From Oehlia diaphana (taxonomy: Eukaryota; Glomeromycota; Glomeromycetes; Glomerales; Glomeraceae): a stretch of DNA of 38,549 nt. The DNA lies in the NCBI GenBank assembly GCA_003833135.1, contig QZLH01000427.1:53161-91709 (forward strand), given 5' to 3'. Made by a program: the position numbers and the translations under genes. Below are positions 22,683 to 32,631 of the stretch, one piece after another. Each line of letters begins with the position of its first letter. Position 1 is the first letter of the stretch. The notes under the pieces were generated by a model. The model worked only from the letters and a program-made list of their open reading frames with translations, ran no database searches and was not told where the DNA came from.

Positions 22683-23115
22683 ATTAGGCGACACAAAATT
22701 ATAAATTCGGTTTTCATATCACAATTTGCCATCTTTGACTCGGCCGCCCGGATTTTTATTTTAAATTCAAAAATTTTTATCCAATAAAATTTAGCTATCC
22801 GGTCTATAATAATTTTATATGTTAAAAGTTTGGGTTAAATGATATCATAATTAAATTTTTAAAATATTAAATAAAATAAATAAATTGCTAAGCTTTTTTT
22901 TTCATTTATCAGAATGAGAATTTTCTTCAATGTGTCTCTCTCAATTTATGATATTGATTTCTGTAATACACGCGGTTATCACGTGATATTATAAAATATA
23001 AACTATTGTTATTGGCCAATTGTCTTAATGTAAAAAAAAATAAAAATTTTGGATTTGTGATTTATCAACCCGGCTGGGATATGAAAACCGAATTTATAAC
23101 CTTGCTTCGCCTAAT
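22683..23115. mobile_element. MITE-like element with 38-bp terminal inverted repeats
   Basis: Arms 22683-22720 and 23078-23115 match at 34 of 38 positions; the inner 22 bp are identical (TTATAAATTCGGTTTTCATATC being the core). The interior is non-coding and contains a palindromic TATCACGTGATA. Both ends carry TA next to GGCGA/TCGCC, compatible with a Tc1/mariner-type TA target, though this is not proof. It sits between the chimeric kinase pseudogene and the third kinase-Sel1 locus. Confidence 0.75.
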
Positions 23116-23167
23116 ATCTAAAGACTCAAATAAAAAAATTTTTAATTTGCCTTAAATGAATTATTCT

Positions 23168-25761
23168 TTATTCTTTAATAAGTTTTTTTAGTTGAATCTG
23201 AGCATATTGATTTCCTTGTTCAGCAGATTTATTATACCAATAAATCGCTAAATCTATGCTTTTAACAATTCCTTTTCCATTTTCATACATTAAAGCAACG
23301 TTATATTGAGCAGATTTATATCCTAAATTCGCAGCCTTTTGATATAATTCAAATGCTTTTTGATTGTCAATATCAGTTCCAATTCCTCTTTTATAACATT
23401 TTCCTAAATTACTTAATCCATATGCATTTCCTAAATTTGCTGATTTTTGATACAATTCAAATGCCTTTTGATAATCAATACTAGTTCCAATTCCCTTTTT
23501 ATAACAATTCCTAAATTCTTTAATCCATGTGCATTTCCTAAATTTGCTGATTTTTGATACAATTCAAATGCCTTATTATTGTCAATATCAGTTCCAATTC
23601 CCTTTTTATAACATTTTCCTAAACAATTTAATCCATATGAATCCCTTAAATTTGCTGATTTTTGATATGATTCAAATGCCTTTTGATAATCAATGCTAGT
23701 TACAATTCCCTTTTGATAACAATCTCCTAAATTAATTAATCCATATTCATTTCCTAAATTTGCAGCTTTTTGATACAATTCAAAAGCCTTTTGATAATCA
23801 ATGCTAGTTCCAATTCCGTTATGATAACAATGTCCTAAATTATTTATCCCATGCATATTTCCTAAATTTGCAGCCTTCTGATACAATTCAAATTCCTTTT
23901 GATAATCAATGCTAGTACCAATTCCGTTATGATAACAATCTCCTAAATTCTTTAATCCACATGCATTTCCTAAATTTGCAGCTTTTTGATATAATTCAAA
24001 TGCCCTTTGATAATCAATGCTAGTTCCAATTCCCTTTTTATAACAATCTCCTAAATTCTTTAATCCACATGCATTTCCTAAATTAGCAGCTTTTTGATAC
24101 AATTCAAATGCCTTTTCGCTATCAATGTTAGTTCCAATTCCATCCTTGTAGCAATTTCCTAAATTATTTATTCCAGACATATTTCCTAAATTTGCAGCCT
24201 TCTGATACAATTTAAATGCCTTATTATTGTCAATGCTAGTTCCAATTCCCTTTGCATAACATATTCCTAAATTAATTAATCCATATGTATTTCCTAAATT
24301 TGCTGATTTTTGATACAATTCAAATGCCTTATTATTGTCAATACAATTTCCAATTCCAAAATAATTAAATACTCCAAGCAAATAAATAGAATTGGAATTA
24401 TTTTGATCACTCAATAACCAATTATAAATTTCTTGTAATGTCATATTATAATTATTGAGATAATTAAAAAGATTCTGTTCAAATACTTCATCATCTACTT
24501 TTTCATAAAGATCAACTAACTCATCAATCACTATATTAAAATTAATCTTAGCCTGACCAATTTTTAATGTTTTTAATTTATCGACTACCTGAATGATAGT
24601 TGGTCGATTGTCTGGCTCATAATTCCAACATTCAAAAAAAAAAGTTGGTTATATTAAAATAAATAATGATATCTTCATAACATTCAAATCATGCTATTTA
24701 CCAGTATAAAGGTTAATGTAAGAGGTAGGTGTGTCAGGAAGTGGCGTTTCTCTAAGTCCTTGTGAAATTTGTACAATTAAACTATAAGATGACATTCCCT
24801 TAAAGGGTGGCTGACCACTTGATATTTCCCAAAGAAGTACACCAATGCTATAAATATCACTCGTTTTATTTAAAGAATATCGTTGAAAACTGAATTTTTT
24901 TGGATCAATATATGGAACTACACCAAATAAGTCCGATCGTGATTTATATGCTTCATCAATCCTTTTTGATAAACCAAAATCAGCCAACTTTATGACATTT
25001 TGATGGATTAATACATTTTTTGAGTGCTATTTAATATAAAAAATGTCAAATAAATCGATTAATTAATATGTCTTTATAATATAATATTAAATGATAAAAT
25101 GTAAATGAATTACCAGATCACGATGAACAATTCCTTCGTCGTGTAAGCATAATACAGTATGAGCTAGCTGAAATGCTAGGTTAAGTTTATTTTCCCAAGT
25201 AAGATTATGAAAATGTTCTTTCAAATACTCTCGAAGAGTACCACTATCAGCGTATTCCATTACTAACCAATATTTTATGGAGCTATCATTTTGATTTTCT
25301 TATTAAAAAAAAAAATTATTTTAAATTTATGAAATTTAATATCATTATTATTATAAAATTTATCATACGTGTTGTAATGCCAAAGAAACGAATAATATTT
25401 CATGGAAATCCACTTCACGCTGAAGTCTAAGCTAATTCGTAAGTAAATTTTTAATTAAAAGTCATAATAAAGAAAAGTTATATTGCATGCATATTATATT
25501 GTTTATTACCTCATTAACAACTTCTTTAATTGTGATATTATTGAAATTAAAAAAAGTTTTCAATGCTAAATAACTAGGAGAATTTTTCCAGTTAGCACGG
25601 TAGACTTTCCCGAAGCTTCCAGAACCAATTTCTTCAATATTATTAAAATGATTATATTCGTAAAATTTAAAATAATTTTTTGTAATAGCTTCTTCAATCC
25701 AATTAATCCATTCATTATTTGAATCTTCAGTAACAGTTATTGGTATAATAGGTCTTGACAT
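23168..25761 (-). pseudogene. TKL-type kinase / Sel1-repeat gene with three lesions
   Basis: Minus-strand exons: 25761-25510, 25431-25369, 25298-25114, 25026-24702, 24633 down to 23168. The N-terminal motif (NEWINWIEEAITKNYFKFYE), GSGSFG loop, LALK, HRDLHSKNVL and ADFGL are all intact, so the kinase sequence looks catalytically competent. Lesions: (1) one A is missing in exon 2 (T run at 25398-25400), making the exon 63 nt where the phase requires 64; (2) the last intron ends in TG, not AG, before AATGTTGG (about 24633-24635), after a T run; (3) one base is missing in the Sel1 array (TT at 23508-23509, TTT or TCT expected), so the long frame ends at 23431 while the true continuation runs to 23168. 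There are eleven Sel1 repeats, more than in the other copies. Intron retention after lesion 2 would stop translation at once. All three changes are next to homopolymers, so sequencing error must be excluded. Confidence 0.8.
23200..24370 (-). repeat. 108-bp tandem repeat array (Sel1 units)
   Basis: About eleven consecutive 36-codon units follow the pattern KAFELYQKAANLGN..GL, then LG.CY..GIGTSID. Many units differ at only a few bases, which indicates recent unit duplication or gene conversion inside the array. Confidence 0.9.
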
Positions 25762-27160
25762 TGTTTGAATTTGTAGAAATTTTTTATTATGGAATGTTAT
25801 AGAAATTAATTTAGGTTTAATTTAAAGTTTGGATTTAGGTATTACCAAGACGTAATCGTGCATGAAAAGTAGCCTGTAGATCATTTAGAATATTTTGAGT
25901 AAAAAAAAAAAATACCACAGATGACTTTTTAGTTTTTTTACATTTTTTACATTTTTTTTTTTTTTTTTTTTGAGGAAAAAATGATATTTAATACCTGATA
26001 TAGTAATTGTCCGAAGCGAAGGATAATACAGTAATGCGCACTATGAAAAATTTGTGGATGTTGCAACTGAAATTGAAATCTAGCTGATCTTTAAATTCAA
26101 GATATAATAAGATATATGAAATTTAAGAAATTGAAATTTCAATTTCAGTTAACGTATAAAATTCGATTATCAGATTATGATCAAAATAAACAAAGTTACA
26201 ACAAATTACCCATTATTACCTTTATGGTTATAACTTCCTACTACCCTAAATAAAGATTATAGTAAATAATTTTCTATTTAATTATTACTGCGTATTTTAA
26301 TCATTTCAATAACAAACAGTTTCTAAAATCAAAAAAAACATTTTGCTTTCATATTCCACCTGAGTAGATCCAAAGAAACTTTGTATCGTTACATTATACC
26401 TTATGTCTCTTTACGTCATAATAACATAATATCAAAATAATTTCATATCTTATATACAATAAAAATTGATCTTATGAGATTAGAGATTAGATACTGTAAT
26501 ATCGTTGACTTTATATGAGTAATAATGCAAACTGACATATTTTATCAATACGCAGTATATTATAATCAGTATACTTACACCTGCAAATTTTCCATATAAC
26601 TTTATAGATAGATTTCATTATTGTCCGAAACATAAGCATAGTACACACTTCAAATCCAAATTAGGGAATATTAGATTCTAAGATCTTGTGTAACTATCGA
26701 AATTTCATTTTTGTTATGTATATTACGCATGTTTAATTTATTTAAGGCTTTCAAGTACACTACACTAGTACACTCAAGAGCTGAACTTATTTTTTCGGTA
26801 ATTTTTTCGGTAATGTATACATACGATAAAAACTTTATACTAAAACTATCGCTAAACTATCAAAAATAAATTTAGCTTGAATAAAAATTTTAATAAATTT
26901 ATTTTAACAATAATAAAAGCTTTAATAATATGGGAATATTACACAATATCATATAATCTTTAATTATATGGTTTATAGGGAGTAAATCATATTAACTATG
27001 TACTATAAGCCACAATTATACATATTAGTCATCATTAAATCAATTAATATTACTAGTTTAGGTTAAATAACTTATAAATTAATTGTGACTCATAGATAAT
27101 CTTGATTTTTTTTTATCTATTTTATTATTAGTCACTATGTATCTATGTATCCAAAGGGTT
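25762..27160. other. Gene-free interval
   Basis: AT-rich non-coding DNA with poly-T (about 25950-25971) and a fold-back (26065-26150). The sequence TTGTCCGAAACATAAGC near 26617 recurs almost unchanged near 17736, so dispersed repeats are likely. Confidence 0.45.
26065..26150. repeat. Perfect 15-bp inverted repeat
   Basis: AACTGAAATTGAAAT (26065-26079) is the exact reverse complement of 26136-26150, with a 56-nt spacer. It may be the core of a small fold-back element or a long hairpin. Confidence 0.7.
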
Positions 27161-27167
27161 TTAAAAA

Positions 27168-27308
27168 ATATATAAATACCCTTAATTTCCTCAAGGAAAA
27201 AATCAAAAACCAAATTTCAATATATTATTTTTCAAATCTTACAAAACTTACAAACTTTTATCAATCACACCTAAATTTCAATTCAAATTTTTAACTTGTA
27301 ATTACAAA
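27168..27308 (+). promoter_or_regulatory. TATA box and leader of the membrane protein gene
   Basis: A strong TATA element (ATATATAAATAC, about 27168-27179) lies about 130 bp before the ATG at 27309. The leader between them is C/A-rich with few T runs, unlike the surrounding DNA, as expected for a transcribed fungal 5' UTR. Confidence 0.55.
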
Positions 27309-27770
27309 ATGTCTTATCATTTGTGTCCAAATATTGTTAATACTATTCTAAATGAATTTCCAATCAATAAATGTTACAATCACCCTCAACCTATCATTCC
27401 TATCATTGAAACATCTCAGCATTATTTACCATTACTTACCGGATTTTTTTACATTCTTTTTATAATTCTCCTCATATATACCAACATTCTCAATAATACA
27501 ATTGTCTTAAATTTTCGCTTATTGAAATTCATGTGCAATACAATCTTTTCTCTTTCCCATCTCCCTACTCTTCATTTCTCTAATACATTTCATTCTTTTG
27601 AACATTTATTATTATCTATATTATTATCAAATCTTCTTTATTTATTGTATATATTATTATCAATTCTTTATTTACTTAACTGTATAATTCATATTCTCAT
27701 CTTTTCTTTTTCTTTACTTTATAGAGTAATCTATTTAGTAAATATTATTATCCTTTTAATTTCTCAATAA
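27309..27770 (+). CDS. Small multi-pass membrane protein, unrecognised
   Basis: A single-exon ORF of 153 aa from an ATG with a convincing TATA box and leader. Residues 1-38 are polar with a Cys/Pro/His-rich stretch (KCYNHPQPIIPIIE). A hydrophobic segment at about 40-62 (LLTGFFYILFIILLIYTNIL) is followed by a loop with several His and Phe. From about 97 to the end there are closely packed Leu/Ile-rich segments, enough for about three more membrane spans. No known domain or catalytic motif is visible. The high Leu/Ile content partly follows base composition, but an open frame this long in such AT-rich DNA, plus the promoter, argues for a real gene. Location is probably an internal or plasma membrane. 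Confidence 0.55.
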   Translation: MSYHLCPNIVNTILNEFPINKCYNHPQPIIPIIETSQHYLPLLTGFFYILFIILLIYTNILNNTIVLNFRLLKFMCNTIFSLSHLPTLHFSNTFHSFEHLLLSILLSNLLYLLYILLSILYLLNCIIHILIFSFSLLYRVIYLVNIIILLISQ

Positions 27771-27919
27771 TTTAATTAAATAATTTTATATTACGTAGCT
27801 TGGCCCATTGCTTACCAAATATAGCATGGAGACGTAATCTTTCCCCTTTGGTCAACTTGGGATTACTTGACCATTCTTAGATAGATAATTTTTACAAGGG
27901 GATCGTTTGCATCGCCCAT
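27771..27919. other. Flank of left inverted-repeat arm with a minus-strand coding trace
   Basis: On the minus strand a frame encodes PKLTKGERLRLHAIFGKQWA followed by KLRN (about 27790-27865). It joins, after an apparent one-base shift, to an open frame running from the N run. This may be part of the repeated element; the family is not recognised. Confidence 0.35.
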
Positions 27920-27982
27920 GAAGCATAGCACCGCGCTGATTGGTGTCAGAGAGATCCTTTGTCTTGTAAAAATTTACCCTTT

Positions 27983-28371
27983 NNNNNNNNNNNNNNNNNN
28001 NNNNNNNNNNNNNNNNNNNNNNNNNNNNNNNNNNNNNNNNNNNNNNNNNNNNNNNNNNNNNNNNNNNNNNNNNNNNNNNNNNNNNNNNNNNNNNNNNNNN
28101 NNNNNNNNNNNNNNNNNNNNNNNNNNNNNNNNNNNNNNNNNNNNNNNNNNNNNNNNNNNNNNNNNNNNNNNNNNNNNNNNNNNNNNNNNNNNNNNNNNNN
28201 NNNNNNNNNNNNNNNNNNNNNNNNNNNNNNNNNNNNNNNNNNNNNNNNNNNNNNNNNNNNNNNNNNNNNNNNNNNNNNNNNNNNNNNNNNNNNNNNNNNN
28301 NNNNNNNNNNNNNNNNNNNNNNNNNNNNNNNNNNNNNNNNNNNNNNNNNNNNNNNNNNNNNNNNNNNNNNN
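27983..28371. other. Assembly gap (389 N), probably spurious
   Basis: The left side ends ACCCTTT and the right side begins TTCTTGATC. In the inverted copy (38222-38549) the same sequence reads ACCCTTTCTTGATC without interruption, so the two sides overlap by two bases. Long ORFs that cross the Ns are artefacts. Confidence 0.85.
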
Positions 28372-28377
28372 TTCTTG

Positions 28378-28999
28378 ATCATTTGATCTATCTCATGTGA
28401 TTTCCTTCTTCACATGTGATACCCTTTATTTTATTCCTTTGTTGAGTTCTTTCCTTAATAACTTATCAACTCAACAAAATCCATCACCGTTGGTTCCACA
28501 ATTTCTGTGTCCAAGTTCAATTCTTGGAGGTGATTTTCTTATTAATTAGTTTATCTTCTTTTTTTCTTATATAGGGAGTTCCAGACGAAAATTACAAATT
28601 AGATTTTAGGTATAAAAAAATTCTTTATTTATTTTTTTGCAAAATTTTTAACATTATTTTTTCTTTTTCTTTCAGGGATTTTATTATATGTCAAGCAGGC
28701 AGCAGTCTAAGTAAAACTATAATACATTCAAAGAAAATATAGCAGCTTTACAGCAGAACAGCTATCACTAGTAAGAAAACCGGACCCTATTATTTGGGTC
28801 AATTTTTTAAAGCAAAAAAAGTCAATTAGCGATATTAATAACCGCTGAAGTTCACTTGTTATAAAAGGAACCCTGTTCGATATTATGACCAATAAAGAGC
28901 AACAATAGTACTATTCGGTAAAAATAAACTATCTAAAAAAAGGGTAGTTAAAAGGTACTATTGTAGTTGGGAAAATATTATTCAACAAGATGTAGGTGA
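28378..28999 (+). pseudogene. Left copy of an unrecognised spliced gene, interrupted
   Basis: The frame SFDLSHVISFFTC continues through STQQNPSPFVPQFLCPSSIL, an intron at 28530-28574 and SSRRKLQIRF, where a TAG (28607-28609) replaces the Trp of the other copy. An insertion at 28608-28967 follows, which itself contains a GTATAA...TTTCAG intron-like segment (28610-28675). The original frame then resumes as WENIIQQDVG (about 28967-28993). Beyond that the reading continues into a Lys-rich frame ending near 29120 that is not present in the other copy. The copy appears broken. Function unknown. Confidence 0.55.
28608..28967. other. 360-nt insertion in the left copy
   Basis: Absent from the inverted copy, where GATTTT is followed directly by TGGGG. 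It contains an internal 10-bp inverted repeat (ACAATAGTAC/GTACTATTGT, about 28911-28965). No target-site duplication is evident, so the mechanism is open. Confidence 0.6.
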
Positions 29000-29942
29000 C
29001 TACAGCATCAATTCGCCAAGCCTAAAAGGGAAAAGAACAAAAACAAAAGAAATAGAAAAAAAATTAAATTTATTGAAAATCCAGTTTAAAACCGCAAAAA
29101 ATATTATTAAAAAAAGGCTTTAAAAGAACCGGAAAGAAAAAAATATAATTTAAAAAAATCCGAATTTAAGACAAAACCGAAGAGATCAAAAAAAAATAAT
29201 TTAAAAAAGGGGCCCATGACATAACTAATAGCCTCCCTAATAATAATAAAAACTTGCTGAACTTTTTCCACAAAAAAATTCCTATCAGCATCAAAATGAC
29301 GGAACGTGCACACGACCTCGACAGCAAGTTTCCTAATGTTTCATATTATACAATTCATTATTTATACGGATGTTTGAGCATATAATTTAGACATCATAAC
29401 GCGGACTTATTTTTATAATATGTGTAAATGTAAATATTGAACCAGCCAAAAGTCTGGGATTAAACCCTAGACTTATCTGGGACAAAATGTATATCAGATA
29501 TGAAATTATTTAATCCATATTTTATCCCAAGATTTTTGATCAGAACGGTGATCCATGCACTGTTGATTGTCAAAAATTTTAAACTTGTCATAGGACTTTT
29601 CCTTTCTCCTTTATTATTTCTTTGATTTACGTCTTGCCTTTTATTGTGAAGTTTATTTTAGAAAAGATAAGTTGCGCTCTTCTATTTACTAATAGACTAC
29701 TCTCGTAAATATTATATTTATAATATATTTATTCAATTACAACCAACGAAATATTAAAACTTTATTTGGTGTTATTGAAGGATAACTCTATCAGTAGCCG
29801 TAAAAAATTGGGTAGCTTTTACTAAAGCATTTTTATTTATGAGAAATTAATAGCATAATTTTTTCAGGCCATTTCTTAACATCCTCAACCGCTTTTTTGT
29901 CCTTTAGGTTGAAAGTAATTTTTCTTTTACGATTGCTTATTA
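29000..29942. other. Interval with small fold-back, no clear gene
   Basis: An imperfect inverted repeat pairs 29478-29491 with 29516-29529 (11 of 14), next to a GTCTGGG/CCCTAGAC hairpin at about 29452-29472. The ORF at 29107-29313 (minus) is the shadow of a Lys-rich A-run region. No gene called. Confidence 0.4.
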
Positions 29943-30188
29943 ATGAGATTTAGTGAAGGTTTGGACGAAGAAGATCAATTCAATGATATTAAGAAATTAT
30001 TCAAGGATAAAATTGAATATAAAACTAAAGAATGCATAAAAAAGCAGAGGAATGAATTATTAAGTATTGATCTTTATAAAAAACGCCGAAATGCACGCCG
30101 AAATGCTATAGTTCATAAAGACGAGTGGAATAAAATTATTCCATATACTAAAGATATAGCACTCAAACGTTTGGAAATAGCAAAGTAA
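29943..30188 (+). CDS. Hypothetical charged protein, 81 aa
   Basis: An ATG-initiated frame with composition unlike random AT-rich ORFs: Lys/Arg/Glu-rich, MRFSEGLDEEDQFNDIKKLF at the N-terminus, then IKKQRNELLSIDLYKKRRNA, and KIIPYTKDIALKRLEIAK at the end. It is predicted to be largely helical. The same frame continues past the stop for a few codons, so this may be the 5' part of a longer decayed gene. A 12-bp direct repeat (CGCCGAAATGCA) lies inside. Not recognised; no neighbour suggests a role. Confidence 0.35.
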   Translation: MRFSEGLDEEDQFNDIKKLFKDKIEYKTKECIKKQRNELLSIDLYKKRRNARRNAIVHKDEWNKIIPYTKDIALKRLEIAK

Positions 30189-30437
30189 AAAGATGTCGTT
30201 GAAGTGCAAAATTGCAGTCGAAAAATGTATAGACCAATTTTATTAATTATATCGAAAAAAATTATCTTGCTCAAAGTCATAGTTTTTCATAGTTTTAAGG
30301 CAAAATCATCATTTAAAAATCAGTCACTCAATTCTAGTATTAAGAGTTGCATTACAGCGTTGCGGAAAGAATTGAAGCAAAAAAAAAAAAAAATATTATA
30401 TTTAATCCAAGGATGTAATAAAAATGAAAATCATTAC

Positions 30438-31181
30438 CTTCATCATGATATTAGCATTAAATTCCACTACAGCTTTCTTCGGATCATTATAGCTACAAAG
30501 TGTTTCCCATATAATTTCATCATTGCTTTTACCATAATAACGATTATCATCACGTTATCAAGATAATTTCAAAGAAAATACATAAAACATATCTTAGGAT
30601 TTTAATTTTAATATAATAAAATGAATAATGAGGTAGAAAGTACCATTTTCATGTTTCGTCATATCATTCGCTCCTGTGTAATCCATAGCGCTATCATTAC
30701 GGCGGTAAATTAAGTGATGGTCGATGCGAATGATCCCAGATTGGGCACTAAACACAAAAAAAAATAAATTCAACGTGATCAATCCAGGCAAAAACAGGTT
30801 TTAACCCACCTTAAATGGCCTCTATTTAGTGTGATCCCATAAATGCACTGCGAGAATGTGATTATTAGTTTATTATAATTGTTTTAGTACTTGAAATATT
30901 TTTTTTCATACCTTCTAGCTTAGTAATATTACTCAGTTGCTCTTAACAACCTTCCCAGATACATCGATAAACTCGAATAAAAGATCTGTCATAAGAAGAA
31001 AACTTAGAGAAAGTTAAAGGAACCAAAGGACTCTTCTCAAAGCTTACGATAATTCAGTTGACTTTACGTGATCACGAAAGGCGTGCTTTTCAAGATCCTC
31101 CTTGGTATTAAAGTACTGTGGTTCAGAATGCATGAGCATCAGACCATTTGCGGACAAATGGTGCACTGTTAGACATGGTTG
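30438..31181 (-). pseudogene. Unrecognised spliced gene, fragmentary
   Basis: Exon A is 31181-31048 with an excellent TTTTTTAG acceptor and GTAAGC donor; it encodes QPCLTVHHLSANGLMLMHSE, then PQYFNTKEDLEKHAFRDHV. It joins in phase to exon C, 30747-30644, behind a TTTGTGTTTAG acceptor, encoding AQSGIIRIDHHLIYRRNDSA then MDYTGANDMTKHEN. Further on, RYYGKSNDEIIWETLCSYND followed by PKKAVVEFNANIMMK ends at a GTAATG donor at 30438. Between exon C and this last block the only in-phase acceptor I see leads through TGA TAA, so the model may be wrong there or the gene is dead. No first exon was found. I do not recognise the family. Conserved-looking protein blocks with proper splice sites argue against chance. 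Confidence 0.45.
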
Positions 31182-31183
31182 CT

Positions 31184-32484
31184 AAAAAAGAAATTTGCAG
31201 TTAGTGAGTTAGTGCAAGGACGATCATATTTACTACTTTTCGACTTTAAAAATTAATATTATTTCTTGTCCTAAAGAAATTATTCTTGACCTTGATAACT
31301 AAATCAAAGAATATTATTTTATGTTCTTTTTTAAAAATAAATATATATCAATATCCACTTGTTCTATAATTTCATACATTTTCTGCTAGTATCCAAATTT
31401 ATAAATTTCTGAGAACAAGTGATTAAATGTTTATCTTGAATAATTACAATTATCATAAATAAATAATATGGAATAACAAAATATTACAACAAATTTATCA
31501 AAATTGTAGTTTCCATCTAAATAGACATAAAAAATTTATTTTTTTAATAACGATTAAAAAGAGAATGACGTTTATTTTTAACTCCTATAAGCTTCTATGA
31601 TGAATTTTAAATATACCCAAAATAATTAATTAATAATATTACGTAGAAAATTTCATTGTTTTTTTTTAATCTCGGCCTTTTTTCTTTCTACAAGCAAATT
31701 ATTTAAATTATTTTCTTTCACATGAGGAATAAACAAATTTTAATGTAATTTTTAAATAAGCTGGTATCTTTAGTGTACGTTTGGATTTGTGAGTGAAACT
31801 TTAATATTATTGAAATATTCAACAACGGTCACATGGATGATAACACACAGTTGTAAGGGAGAAAGTAAATAAATTGGTTTTCACAAATGATACATGTGTG
31901 GAATTATCAAATTACATTTTAAAATTTGTTAATTATCCGAACTAAGCAAAAAACCACCTATGAGAATAAACATAGTAAAATTTGTTTATCAGCTATTATG
32001 TTATTTGCGGGTAATGATATAAAGTAGTAATAGCGTCATTCCCTTTATTAATAATTTCTTGAGTTTTGGCGACTATAAAAAAAATCATCTATATAATCGT
32101 GTAAATTTCATTGCCGATATTGAATAATACACGTAGTTAAATTTGCTAGCTGATAAAAAATCACTAATAAATTAAATATAATTAACGGATAAAATTTATT
32201 ATAATTTAGGCACGCTTATTTTATATCACATACAAATATTAGTAAACCCAATGTCCCAATCTAACAACTACTTGCCATCCGTCGTGTTTAGCTGGACACG
32301 CTTATTTCAGAATCTTAATAAGTTAAGATCTTTCTAATGAAATATCACTACAATTTAAGAAATTATTCATATAACAATAACTATTTATATTGAATTTTCA
32401 TTATATACTACATTTAATATGGTAATTAATATCTAATTTATGAATTTTTTTTTTAAAAATAGTAATAAAAAAAATATTCAAATA
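31184..32484. other. Gene-free interval
   Basis: AT-rich DNA with stops in all frames. The word ACACGCTTATTT occurs twice (near 32211 and 32294). Nothing else recognised. Confidence 0.45.
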
Positions 32485-32631
32485 GAATATGCTGGTACCT
32501 GTTGGTGATACTGTACAACAACTTACTTGGAATGATAAATTTAATTTTTTAAAAGTTCAGCAAGTTCAGCAAGTTCAGCAAATTCTACTTTCGAAATTAC
32601 AAAATGCATCACTAATAATTATTACATTCTA
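32485..32631 (+). pseudogene. Relic of a kinase exon 3
   Basis: GAATATGCTGGTACC (EYAGT) corresponds to the EYADSGT of intact copies. In another frame, LTWNDKFNF matches the LTWNDK segment that normally lies about 20 residues later. No other kinase motif is left. It supports at least one more ancient copy of the family here. Confidence 0.5.
32555..32581 (+). repeat. Three tandem GTTCAGCAA units
   Basis: Three perfect 9-bp copies (VQQ in the kinase-relic frame) lie directly after the relic of kinase exon 3. Confidence 0.85.

Larger units (their letters stand above)
27920..28999 (+). repeat. Left arm of large inverted duplication
   Basis: Outside the N run and a 360-nt insertion, this stretch is the reverse complement of 38222-38549 with only about three differences in roughly 290 aligned bases. 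The copy at the window end is cut off, so the arm may extend further left. Similarity ends just after GATGTAGGTGA. Confidence 0.9.

Noticed and set aside
23200..24370. Regular 108-bp repeats resembling an array of spaced repeats
   Set aside because: They are in-frame Sel1 protein repeats of a eukaryotic gene, not CRISPR.
27852..28400. Long ORFs spanning the N run on both strands
   Set aside because: Their length comes from undefined bases; the flanks are repeat sequence and the gap is probably not real.
29107..29313. 68-codon Phe-rich minus-strand ORF
   Set aside because: Antisense of an A-rich, Lys-coding stretch; composition artefact.
30204..30566. 120-codon plus-strand ORF
   Set aside because: Its central part is antisense to a better coding block on the minus strand (from 30438 upward), and its start lacks an ATG context.
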